DNA of 19,227 nucleotides from an uncultured Clostridia bacterium (lineage in GTDB: Bacteria > Bacillota > Clostridia > Christensenellales > Aristaeellaceae): NCBI GenBank assembly GCA_934643535.1, contig CAKUCE010000021.1, forward strand, positions 1 through 19,227, read 5' to 3'. This document shows, piece after piece, positions 1 through 6,940 of this stretch (position 1 is the stretch's first letter; every line of letters starts with the position of its first letter). Below the pieces are notes generated by a model that worked only from the letters and a program-made list of their open reading frames with translations, was not told the DNA's origin and made no database searches. The translations under genes were made by a program, and so were the position numbers.

Positions 1-27
1 CAGGAGGAATGACCCTCCTGCGGGTTT
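1..27. terminator. Possible terminator hairpin at the window edge
   Basis: A 7-bp stem pairs positions 1-7 (CAGGAGG) with 14-20 (CCTCCTG) around a 6-base loop. On the plus strand it is followed by CGGG and then TTTT. It lies just past the end of the small minus-strand gene at 34-240 and could end that gene or a plus-strand gene outside the window. The T-run for the minus direction would fall outside the window, so the direction is undecided. Confidence 0.4.
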
Positions 28-33
28 TGCCTT

Positions 34-240
34 TTACGGTTCTTTTTCCCGTTTTTCCTCTGCCTGCCAGACCAACTGCTCCAAATATTCCCCGCTGGTC
101 AGACGGCGCGACGCGGCCCGTTCCAGCGCGTGACGGTATGCCTCCCGATCCATCTGCACGCAGACGCTCACCTTGTCCGGCGCGCACAGGCCAAAGGGTT
201 CATCCAGTCCTTGGGGGTCGGTAAAAAGTCTGCTCTTCAT
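34..240 (-). CDS. Small hypothetical protein, ribbon-helix-helix-like
   Basis: This 68-residue protein is not recognised by name. The ATG at 240 is preceded by GGAGGG about 7 bases upstream, which supports both the gene and its start. After about 20 residues comes a short beta-like segment (KVSVCVQMD, about residues 22-30). Two predicted amphipathic helices follow (about 31-44 and 48-64), the second beginning TSGEYLEQLV. This strand-helix-helix order and size resemble ribbon-helix-helix (CopG/Arc type) DNA-binding proteins, but no specific family can be assigned. No clear promoter was found in the 146 bp between it and pepT. It may be read by leakage through the hairpin at 337-371. No toxin partner is visible beside it inside the window. 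Confidence 0.6.
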   Translation of the reverse strand: MKSRLFTDPQGLDEPFGLCAPDKVSVCVQMDREAYRHALERAASRRLTSGEYLEQLVWQAEEKREKEP

Positions 241-336
241 GGGCGCTCCCTCCGCTGCATCCTATGCCGCAGACAGCGGCGGGTTCCATGGGGCAGTGTT
301 CCCCGTCAAAGGCTGCATCATACAGAAAAAGTTAAA

Positions 337-371
337 ACAGGCCCGCTTCTTTTTTAGGGAAGCGGGCCTGT
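337..371 (-). terminator. Rho-independent terminator after pepT
   Basis: A perfect 13-bp stem pairs 337-349 with 359-371 around a 9-base loop. Read on the minus strand, it starts 16 bases after the pepT stop codon and is followed by a T-rich tract (TTTTAACTTTTT). It closes the operon running from 5162 down to 387. Confidence 0.85.
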
Positions 372-386
372 TTGCTATGATCGTTT

Positions 387-1592
387 TTAATTCCGGGCCG
401 TGACCAGATGCAGCAGCACCTTGACGCATTTTTCCATTTCGGGCACGGAGACGTACTCCATCAGGCCGTGGCCGTTGTAGCCGCCGGTGGGCAGATTGGG
501 GCAGGGCAGCCCCTCCCACGAAAGCCGCGCGCCGTCGGTGCCGCCGCGGATAGCGATGATCTGCGGCTCGTCTCCGGCGGAACGGATGGCGTCCAGCGCC
601 CGCTTCGTCACTTCGGGATAGCGGTCGATGACCTCCCGCATGTTGCGGTAGCTGTCCTTCAGGGTGACGCGCACGGTGCCCGCGCCGTATTTCTGATTGA
701 GGTAAGCCTCGGCGGCCAGCATCAAAGCCTCCTTGGTCTCCAGCTTGGCCGCGTCATGATCCCGCAGGATGTATTGCAGTACGGCGCCGCTTTCGTCACC
801 CTGCATCCCGCACAGGTGATAGAAGCCCTCCCGGCCCTCCGTATGCTCGGGGCATTCGGCGGCGGGCAGCATGGCGTTGAACTCCATGGCGATCTTGCTG
901 GCGTTCTTCATCTTGTCCTTGGCGCTGCCGGGATGGATGTTGAAGCCCTTGACCTCCACCAGCGCGGAGGAGGCGTTGAAATTTTCGCACTCGTATTCGC
1001 CCACGCCGCCGCCGTCCACCGTGTAGGCAAAGTCCGCGCCGAAGCCCTTGATGTCGAAGTCATCCGCGCCCTCGCCGATCTCCTCGTCAGGGGTGAAGCC
1101 CACGCAGATTTTGCCGTGCTTCAGGTCGGGGTTGGTCAGCAGGGTCTCGCACAGGGTCATGATCTCGGCAATGCCCGCCTTGTCGTCGCCGCCCAGCAGA
1201 GTGGTGCCGTCGGTGACGATCAGCTCGTGGCCCACGTGGCGCTTCAGGCATTCAAATTCCTCCGGCTTCATGACCACGCCGTTGCCCACGTCCAGCTCGC
1301 CGCCGGAATACACCAGACAGCGGGGATGCACCGGGCCCGTGGGCACGGCGGACACCGTGTCCATGTGCGCGATCAGGCCGATGGCGGGCTGATCCGGCAC
1401 GTTGGCGGGAATTTCCGCATAGACGTAGCAGGTGGGGCTGACGCGGACGTTCTCCGCGCCCATTTCCTTCAGTTCCTTTTCCAGCAGCCGGGCCATATCC
1501 CACTGCCTTTCGGTGGAAGGATGGGTTCCGGTCGTTTCGCTGGAGCCGGAGTCGATGACCACATAGTTGAGAAACCGTTCTTTCACATTCAT
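387..1592 (-). CDS. pepT: Peptidase T (tripeptide aminopeptidase)
   Basis: This is a 401-residue M20-family zinc aminopeptidase that removes the N-terminal residue from tripeptides in the cytoplasm. The M20 metal-site motifs are in order: AHMDT with H76 and D78, GGDDKAG with the bridging D136, PDEEIGEG with the catalytic/ligand pair E170-E171, and VDGGG with D193. The C-terminal GGYNGHGLMEY supplies the last His. Length fits the family (about 405-410). The ATG at 1592 has AAGGAGG 9 bases upstream. It begins 21 bases after the ATP-grasp gene, with no terminator between, so it is probably co-transcribed with the sugar genes. Whether it has a role in that pathway or is just a passenger is not clear. 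Confidence 0.95.
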   Translation of the reverse strand: MNVKERFLNYVVIDSGSSETTGTHPSTERQWDMARLLEKELKEMGAENVRVSPTCYVYAEIPANVPDQPAIGLIAHMDTVSAVPTGPVHPRCLVYSGGELDVGNGVVMKPEEFECLKRHVGHELIVTDGTTLLGGDDKAGIAEIMTLCETLLTNPDLKHGKICVGFTPDEEIGEGADDFDIKGFGADFAYTVDGGGVGEYECENFNASSALVEVKGFNIHPGSAKDKMKNASKIAMEFNAMLPAAECPEHTEGREGFYHLCGMQGDESGAVLQYILRDHDAAKLETKEALMLAAEAYLNQKYGAGTVRVTLKDSYRNMREVIDRYPEVTKRALDAIRSAGDEPQIIAIRGGTDGARLSWEGLPCPNLPTGGYNGHGLMEYVSVPEMEKCVKVLLHLVTARN

Positions 1593-1613
1593 GGGACAGT
1601 ACCTCCTTGAAAA

Positions 1614-2573
1614 TCAGAATGAGCGCAGTTGAGTCAGGACGATGCTGCTTTCCCGGGCCAGCAGGGCATGCTTCGGCGCGGCGGGGAAGCCTTCGACGCT
1701 GCCGCCGGCATGGCAGCAAAGCATCATTTCCGCGAAATCCATCCCGGCGGCCATGGAGAAGCCTACGCCGCCGGAGAATCGGGGGTTGACTTCCAGAAAG
1801 AAGAAATCATCCCCATGGTGGATGAACTCCATGTTCACCACGCCCACCAACCCGACGGCCTCCGCGATGGCGGCGCAGACGGCTTCCAGCGGATGGCCGG
1901 GCAGCACCTCCACGGTCATGCCCAGCCCGCTTTTGTTGCGCAGAAGCTCCTGACGGGCGGCGGCGCGGGTATGCCCGGCGGCGTCCCGGGCCACGTCCAC
2001 ACAGAAGATAGCCCCGTCCAGAAAAGGCTGCACGATGCAGTCCTCCCGGCCCGCCAGCGCCGTCTGGTAGCTCTTTTCATCCGCCGCCACAGCCTGCCCC
2101 AGACTGGAACGCCCCGACCGGGGCTTGACCATCACCGGGAAGGAAAAGGGGCAGGGCTGCCCCGGCACGGCGGCCTCCGTGGGGATCAGCCGGCAGACCT
2201 GCTTTTCCGCCAGAAAACGGTTCATCGTGTCCTTGCGGCGGCACAGAGCGGCGACCCGCTCTTCCGGCACGCAGACGGTGCAGCCCAGCGCCCGGAATTC
2301 GGCCTTTCGGGGGGACAGCACGTCCACCTCCGGGTCGGTCAGGGGAATAAGAAAATCCAGCCGGTCCCGGCGGACGGCTTCCTTCAGCTGCTCCACGTAG
2401 GGTTCGCCCTCCGTGGCCAGCCGGGCCTGAAAGAAATCCAGCTCTCCGGCCAGCGCCGTCCATTCCCGGGGATAAATATCGCAGCCGAACACGATGTGCC
2501 CCAGCGCCTGATAGCGCCGCGCGGCGGGGGCCGCGGCCATGGAGCCGATGGCTGTCAGCAGAATGCGGCTCAT
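1614..2573 (-). CDS. ATP-grasp family ligase, carbamoyl-phosphate-synthase-like
   Basis: This 319-residue protein has the ATP-grasp plan. An N-terminal Rossmann-like pre-grasp part starts LLTAIGSM. An ATP-binding region carries VMVKPRSGRSSLG with K150, and then VQPFLDG (181-187). The metal-binding end has E249 in VNMEF, and E261 and N263 in LEVNPRFSGG. Such enzymes join a carboxylate, via an acyl phosphate, to an amine or other nucleophile. The substrate cannot be read from the sequence. The ATG at 2573 overlaps the flippase stop as ATGA and has GGAGGG upstream, which implies translational coupling. Its position behind a sugar aminotransferase and flippase suggests that it decorates a surface glycan precursor, for example by amidating an amino sugar or uronic acid. 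That role is inference. Confidence 0.85.
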   Translation of the reverse strand: MSRILLTAIGSMAAAPAARRYQALGHIVFGCDIYPREWTALAGELDFFQARLATEGEPYVEQLKEAVRRDRLDFLIPLTDPEVDVLSPRKAEFRALGCTVCVPEERVAALCRRKDTMNRFLAEKQVCRLIPTEAAVPGQPCPFSFPVMVKPRSGRSSLGQAVAADEKSYQTALAGREDCIVQPFLDGAIFCVDVARDAAGHTRAAARQELLRNKSGLGMTVEVLPGHPLEAVCAAIAEAVGLVGVVNMEFIHHGDDFFFLEVNPRFSGGVGFSMAAGMDFAEMMLCCHAGGSVEGFPAAPKHALLARESSIVLTQLRSF

Positions 2574-4048
2574 GCTTCCGTCCCTCCTTTGGATCGGGCG
2601 GCCTTGCGGCGAAGGGCCGCCGCCATCTGCACAAGGCAGCGGAAGCTCTCCGGCTTAAACAGCAGGCTCATGCCGCCGTAAAGAAGTACGCCCGCCGCCA
2701 CCTGAACCAACAGCAGCGGCAGGTTGCCAAGGGGCAGACGGCCCAGCGCGCTGACCGCCAGGAACATGACAAGACTCATGCCTATGGGCGGCAGAATATC
2801 CCGGATCTGTTCCCAGTAGCCGTAATGGATCAGCTTTTTGTTGGGGAAGGCGTTCACGAACGACGAAATCACCGTGGAGACCACCGCGCCCCACACGATG
2901 GGCTTAACGCCCTCAAAGCAGAATACGGTGACGCACAGAATAGCGATGCCGTAGCTCTTTTTGACGATCTCCAGTTTCAGAAAAACGTCGCTGCGGCCCA
3001 TGGCGTTGATGGCCTGCAGGTTGGCGGTGTGGATGGGATAAAAGGCGAAGTCGATGCAGCAGATCTGCAGAAAGGGCACGCAGGGCAGCCATTTGTCCGT
3101 CAGAAGCAGGCTCACCAGCGGACGGGCCACCGCCGCCAGCCCCGCCATCAGCGGCAGCACCAGAAAGCTGGAGGCCATGATGGAGCGGCGCATGGTCTGC
3201 TTCATCCGCTCCAGATCGTCCTGCTGCTCGGACAGAACCGGCAGCATCACGCTCTGGATGGAGCCGTTCACCGCGTTCATCAGAAGCTCCGGGAACTGCT
3301 TGCCCCGGTTGAAATAGCCCAGCGCCTCCGAGGAAAACTTCTTGCCGATGACAAAGGAGCGCAGGTGCTGATAGCCCGTGTCCATCAGGCTGGACAGAAG
3401 CAGCTTCCAGCCGAAGGAAAACAGGCTTTTCACCCGGCGGAGGGAAAAGCGGAAATGGGGCCGCCAGCGCACCAGAACGAGCAGAAGGATGCACAGGCTG
3501 AACTGATTGGTCAGCTGCTGCCCCACCAGCGCCCACACGCCCAGGCCCCGCAGCGCCATGCCGACGCCCACGCAGCCGGACAGCACCGTGGCGGCCAGAC
3601 TGGCGGTCATCAGCTTGCGGAAGGACATTTCCCGGGCAATGACCGCGTTCTGTACGCTGGTCAGCGCCCCGGGGAACAGAATCAGCGCCAGCACCCGCAG
3701 GTAGCCTGCCAGTCCCTCCATATCGAAATAGCGCTGGATGGCGGGCGCGGCGAAGAACAGCGCCGTATAGAGCAGCGCGGCGATGGCAAGCCCCAGAAAA
3801 AACACGGAGCTGCGGTCGGTCTCGTCGATCTCGGCCCGCTGGATGAGGGCGGTGTTCAGGCCGCTTTGCACAAACACCTGCGCAATGGCCGTGAAGACCA
3901 GCAGCAGGGACAGAACGCCGTAATCCTCCGGGGTCAGCAGACGGCCCAGCACCAGACTGACCACAAAGGCGATGCCCTGATTGCCGAAGCTCTCCAGCAG
4001 CTTGAACACGAAGGAGGAGGCTGCGGACTGGCTGCGTTTCTCGCTCAT
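2570..4048 (-). CDS. Wzx-like polysaccharide flippase (MOP superfamily)
   Basis: This is a 492-residue integral membrane protein with about 12-14 hydrophobic segments. Its N-terminus (SSFVFKLLESFGNQ, then GRLLTPEDYGVLSLLLVF) is typical of oligosaccharide flippases of the MOP superfamily (WzxC/TuaB type). These move lipid-linked glycan units from the cytoplasmic to the outer face of the membrane. Length is normal for the family. The ATG at 4048 lies 4 bases after the aminotransferase stop. Its ribosome site is weak (GGGAAAG), so it may rely on coupling. Its stop overlaps the ATP-grasp start by 4 bases. The exported glycan is unknown, and no glycosyltransferase or polymerase is nearby. Confidence 0.9.
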   Translation of the reverse strand: MSEKRSQSAASSFVFKLLESFGNQGIAFVVSLVLGRLLTPEDYGVLSLLLVFTAIAQVFVQSGLNTALIQRAEIDETDRSSVFFLGLAIAALLYTALFFAAPAIQRYFDMEGLAGYLRVLALILFPGALTSVQNAVIAREMSFRKLMTASLAATVLSGCVGVGMALRGLGVWALVGQQLTNQFSLCILLLVLVRWRPHFRFSLRRVKSLFSFGWKLLLSSLMDTGYQHLRSFVIGKKFSSEALGYFNRGKQFPELLMNAVNGSIQSVMLPVLSEQQDDLERMKQTMRRSIMASSFLVLPLMAGLAAVARPLVSLLLTDKWLPCVPFLQICCIDFAFYPIHTANLQAINAMGRSDVFLKLEIVKKSYGIAILCVTVFCFEGVKPIVWGAVVSTVISSFVNAFPNKKLIHYGYWEQIRDILPPIGMSLVMFLAVSALGRLPLGNLPLLLVQVAAGVLLYGGMSLLFKPESFRCLVQMAAALRRKAARSKGGTEA

Positions 4049-4052
4049 AGGG

Positions 4053-5162
4053 TCACGCTTTCCCGAGGATCAGGCCGCAGATGCGCTCCACGTCGTCATC
4101 CGCCAGCTCCGGGTACAGAGGCAGCGTCACCACCTGCCGGGAGGCGCGAAGCGCGATGGGGGTCGTGGCCGAATCAAAGCCCGGACGGTTCCGGTAGCAG
4201 TCGAAGTCCGTAATCAGCGGGTAGAAATACTTCCGGGCGTGGATATCCTCCGCCGCCAGCCGGGCGCAGATCTCGTCCCGGCTTCCGGCCTGACCGGTGA
4301 ACCGCACGGGATAATAGGCGTAGTTGGACACAACGCCCGCCTGCCTCCCGGGGCAGACGATTCCTTCGTGGCCGGACAAAAGCCGGTCGTACCCCTCCGC
4401 CACATGGCGGCGCTTTTCGATGTTTTCATCCAGATGGCGCAGGTTGCACAGCCCCATGGCGGCATGGAATTCGCTCATTTTGGCGTTGCCGCCGGGGTAC
4501 AGAACGGTTTCCTCGTCCTCGATGCCGTAGTTCCGCTCCCATTCCAGATGGCGGAACAGCTCCGGGTCGGCGGTGGTCACGCAGCCGCCTTCGACGGTGT
4601 GGAATACCTTGGTGGCGTGGAAGGAGAACATGGCCGCATCGCCCATCCGGGCGGCGGACACCCCGTCCCGGCTGACGTGAAAGGCGTGGGCCGCGTCGTA
4701 GATCAGCTTCAGCCCGTGTTTTTCCGCAATGGCGGACAGGGCCGCGTCGTCGCAGAGATTGCCGTACACATGCACCGGCAGAATGGCGCAGGTGCGGGGC
4801 GTGATCAGCTCCTCCACTCTGGCCGGGTCCATGGTATAGTCGTCCTCCCGGATGTCGCAGAACACCGGGGTCAGTCCGGCCCGGACGATGGCGTGAGTGG
4901 TGGACGCAAAGGTGAAGGGCGTGGTGATGACCTCGCCTTTCAGGCCCAGCGCCTTCAAAAGCGCCTCCAGTGCCAGATGGCCGTTGGTGAACAGCGCCGC
5001 ATAAGGCACGTCCAGCCGCTCCTTCAGCGCCGCTTCCAGCTTTTTCAGTTTTTCGCCGTTGTTGGTCAGCCAATGGCTGTCCCACAGGCTGCGGATTTCC
5101 TCTACATACTCCTCCATCGGAGGCATGGAAGAGCGGGTCACATTGATACGCATAGCCATAGC
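4053..5162 (-). CDS. DegT/DnrJ/EryC1/StrS sugar aminotransferase
   Basis: This 369-residue PLP enzyme places an amino group on a nucleotide-linked keto sugar. Signature parts include FTNGHLALEALLKALG near residues 57-72, the PLP-contacting IYDAAHAF with D155, and FSFHATKVFHTVEGG carrying the Schiff-base lysine K184. The FSFHATK context matches the FdtB/VioA/WecE-like branch, which makes 3- or 4-amino-6-deoxyhexoses. The exact sugar cannot be decided. The open frame extends to 5258, but the ATG at 5162 (MAMRIN) is preferred. It follows AGAAAGG, lies downstream of the promoter at 5218-5246 and removes a poor N-terminal extension. The ATG two codons later is a possible alternative. It is the first gene of the operon with the flippase, the ATP-grasp ligase and pepT. 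Confidence 0.92.
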   Translation of the reverse strand, partial: AMAMRINVTRSSMPPMEEYVEEIRSLWDSHWLTNNGEKLKKLEAALKERLDVPYAALFTNGHLALEALLKALGLKGEVITTPFTFASTTHAIVRAGLTPVFCDIREDDYTMDPARVEELITPRTCAILPVHVYGNLCDDAALSAIAEKHGLKLIYDAAHAFHVSRDGVSAARMGDAAMFSFHATKVFHTVEGGCVTTADPELFRHLEWERNYGIEDEETVLYPGGNAKMSEFHAAMGLCNLRHLDENIEKRRHVAEGYDRLLSGHEGIVCPGRQAGVVSNYAYYPVRFTGQAGSRDEICARLAAEDIHARKYFYPLITDFDCYRNRPGFDSATTPIALRASRQVVTLPLYPELADDDVERICGLILGKA

Positions 5163-5217
5163 GCCTTTCTTTCTGCGGCCCGCCAAAAAGGGCGCAGCCG
5201 CCGGAAATTCCGCTGAT

Positions 5218-5246
5218 AGTATATCATGGCGGCGAAGGATTGGCAA
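5218..5246 (-). promoter_or_regulatory. Sigma-A promoter of the aminotransferase operon
   Basis: On the minus strand, a TTGCCA -35 (5241-5246) and a TATACT -10 (5218-5223) are separated by exactly 17 bases. The -10 lies about 55 bases before the chosen ATG at 5162 and downstream of the terminator of the previous gene. Transcription therefore starts independently here. Confidence 0.8.
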
Positions 5247-5254
5247 ATTGGGAA

Positions 5255-5286
5255 ACAAAAAGAGACGCTCCGCGTAGAGCGCCTCT
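5255..5286 (-). terminator. Terminator of the 75-residue gene
   Basis: A 10-bp stem (5261-5270 with 5277-5286, one G-T pair) is followed on the minus strand by TTTTT and a further TTT. It starts about 20 bases after the stop codon of the small gene at 5307-5534. Confidence 0.85.
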
Positions 5287-5306
5287 GCTTGTCAAAACAG
5301 GTTTTC

Positions 5307-5534
5307 TTACAGCACGTTGGAAGAGGTGCATTCCACCAGCACGCTGCCGTCCTTGCGGCGGCTCAGCTTGGCCTTGTTGCCGCTGCCGTCGTCCAGGGTC
5401 ATCTTTTCCATTTCGTTCAGGGTCATGAAGTTCACCGCGTCGCTTTCCACAAAAGCCACCCAGTTTTTACGGTCGCGGACGGGCTTTTCGGTATCGGCGG
5501 TCATTTCTTCGATGGATTTGCGTTCGTTGCTCAT
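5307..5534 (-). CDS. Hypothetical 75-residue protein
   Basis: The family is not recognised. The frame is open to 5606, but the start at 5534 (MSNERKS) is chosen because AAGGAGG lies about 9 bases before it. The protein is soluble, and its first 25 residues are charged and probably flexible. Two halves follow. NWVAFVESDAVNFMTLNEMEKM has one hydrophobic stretch. NKAKLSRRKDGSVLVECTSS looks like two beta strands joined by a KDG turn. There is no signal peptide, and the single cysteine (residue 69) makes metal binding unlikely. It has its own promoter (5570-5598) and terminator (5255-5286), so it is a monocistronic, probably well-expressed unit. Confidence 0.75.
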   Translation of the reverse strand: MSNERKSIEEMTADTEKPVRDRKNWVAFVESDAVNFMTLNEMEKMTLDDGSGNKAKLSRRKDGSVLVECTSSNVL

Positions 5535-5569
5535 CGGAATGGTTCCTCCTTGAAAAATGTTTCCCGAAA

Positions 5570-5598
5570 ATGATACCGCAGTCTTTCCAAAAAAGCAA
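5570..5598 (-). promoter_or_regulatory. Sigma-A promoter of the 75-residue gene
   Basis: On the minus strand, TTGCTT (5593-5598) and TATCAT (5570-5575) are 17 bases apart. They lie between the stop of the cation transporter (5615) and the small gene, about 36 bases before its ATG. Spacing and position are good; the hexamers are imperfect. Confidence 0.65.
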
Positions 5599-5614
5599 GC
5601 GGCCAAAAAGCGGC

Positions 5615-6778
5615 TCAGGTGTAATCCACATCAAACTGGACAATCAGCCGGTAGCGGCTGTCCAGCGAATGGGCGTAGGCGTTCAGGCATTGAATCAGCT
5701 CCTGCCGGGCGGTATAGCCTGCGGGAACCACCACGTCAAAAATCAGATTGATCCGGTCCTTTCCCAGAACCATGCGGAAATCGTGCATGCTCAGGGCAGG
5801 ATCGGTTTCCCGGAGGAAATCGTTCAGTTGCTGCCGCACCCGGTTGGTGGCCTCGTCCTCGGTGGCGATGGGATCCATGTGGATGCAGATGGGCATGTGC
5901 AGCTCCCGGCCGATCTCCCGCTCCGCGTTGTCAATGACCTCGTGGATGGCCACGATATTGCACTGGTCGCTGACCTCCGCGTGGGCGGAAGCAAAGCAGC
6001 GGCCCGGGCCGTAGTCGTGGATGACCAGATCGTGAACGCCCAGAATGCCTTCATAGCTCAGGAGCAGCTCCCGAAGGCGGCGGCTTTTCTCCGGGTCGGG
6101 CTTGCCGCCCAGCAGACGATCCACCGTGTCCCGGCAGACCTCGTAGCCCGCTTTGAGGACGACCAGTGCCACCACAAGGCCGATATAGCCGTCGATGCGC
6201 CAGCCGAACAGGGCGCACAGCCCGGTGGAAAGAAGCACCGCGCCGGTGGCCAGCACGTCGCTCAGGCTGTCCTTGGAGGCGGCCAGCAGGGTGCCGTTGT
6301 CCGTAGCCCGGCCCAAACGGCGGTAGAAGAAGTACAGCCAGGCCTTGACCAGAATGGACAGGGCCAGCACGACCAGCACCGGCCACGATATGCTCAGCGC
6401 CGCAGGCGAAGCGATGGCCTCTATGCCCTCCTTCAGCAGGGTAAAGGCCATGACAAGGATCAGAAGCCCCACGCCCAGTGAACCCAGATATTCCATCCGG
6501 CCGTGGCCGAAGGGATGCTCCGCATCCACGGGCTTGCGCGCCATGCGGGTAGAAACCAGCGCCACAATGCTGCCCGCCGCGTCGGACAGGTTGTTGGCCG
6601 CGTCCGCCAGAATGGCCACCGAGCCGCTGAGAAGCCCGATCAGAAATTTGCCGGCGGACAGAAGCAGATTGACCAGAATGCCTGTGCAGGAGCCCAGCGT
6701 GCCGTAGGCGGCGCGGACTTCTCCGTTTTCCGTATTTTCATAATCCTTCACAAAACGGCGAATCAGCCATGCCGTCAT
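5615..6778 (-). CDS. Cation diffusion facilitator (CDF) metal transporter
   Basis: This 387-residue membrane protein is likely to export a divalent cation (Zn, Fe, Mn or Co) by proton exchange. The N-terminal membrane half has about six segments. The second holds the acidic metal site in LADAANNLSDA (D59, D66). HPFGHGRMEYLGS (88-100) follows. The paired site in the fifth segment is SKDSLSDVL (D170, D174). The C-terminal half begins DTVDRLLGGKP and contains the CDF cytoplasmic dimer domain (about 215-303, with HDLVIHDYGPGR and PICIHMDP). An additional domain of roughly 80 residues follows (about 305-387). Asp in place of the usual His of the zinc-type HxxxD site hints at Mn or Fe rather than Zn, but this is inference. 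The ATG at 6778 has GGAGG 9 bases upstream. Confidence 0.93.
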   Translation of the reverse strand: MTAWLIRRFVKDYENTENGEVRAAYGTLGSCTGILVNLLLSAGKFLIGLLSGSVAILADAANNLSDAAGSIVALVSTRMARKPVDAEHPFGHGRMEYLGSLGVGLLILVMAFTLLKEGIEAIASPAALSISWPVLVVLALSILVKAWLYFFYRRLGRATDNGTLLAASKDSLSDVLATGAVLLSTGLCALFGWRIDGYIGLVVALVVLKAGYEVCRDTVDRLLGGKPDPEKSRRLRELLLSYEGILGVHDLVIHDYGPGRCFASAHAEVSDQCNIVAIHEVIDNAEREIGRELHMPICIHMDPIATEDEATNRVRQQLNDFLRETDPALSMHDFRMVLGKDRINLIFDVVVPAGYTARQELIQCLNAYAHSLDSRYRLIVQFDVDYT

Positions 6779-6822
6779 TCTTTCATTCCTCCACTGCCGC
6801 GCCGGGACGCGGGTTTCTTTCC

Positions 6823-6831
6823 ATTATACCA
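6823..6831 (-). promoter_or_regulatory. Extended -10 promoter of the CDF gene
   Basis: On the minus strand the sequence reads TGGTATAAT, which is a perfect -10 hexamer (6823-6828) with the TGn extension. No good -35 is visible at 17 bases, which is usual for extended -10 promoters. It lies about 45 bases upstream of the ATG at 6778. Confidence 0.65.
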
Positions 6832-6877
6832 TGGTTTTCCTGCACAGGATATGCTTTTTTCAAAAAAAGTGTCCGAA

Positions 6878-6908
6878 GTCATGCCCGGCCCTTTCCGGCG
6901 CATAGGGT
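6878..6908 (+). promoter_or_regulatory. Possible sporulation sigma-E promoter of the LysM gene
   Basis: GTCATGCC (6878-6885), a 15-base spacer and CATAGGGT (6901-6908) resemble the Bacillus sigma-E pattern (gKCATATT, 13-15 bases, CATACAAT-like). CATAGGGTA also fits the sigma-K -10 pattern CATAnnnTA. No sigma-A promoter was seen in this gap. The -10 ends about 32 bases before the start codon. The match is partial. Confidence 0.35.
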
Positions 6909-6940
6909 ATAGGGAAAACCACCGAAAGGAGAATTTTTCC

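Noticed and set aside
408..1610. Long plus-strand open frame antisense to pepT
   Set aside because: It mirrors pepT codons in a GC-rich gene, has a His/Ala/Gly-rich low-quality protein and no ribosome site.
2825..4213. Long plus-strand open frame antisense to the flippase
   Set aside because: The protein is Gln/His/Arg-rich and unlike any family; the opposite strand encodes a clear membrane protein.
5593..5614. Terminator for the CDF gene
   Set aside because: The GCGGC copies near 5598-5614 are direct, not inverted, so no stem forms; the T-rich tract belongs to the next promoter.
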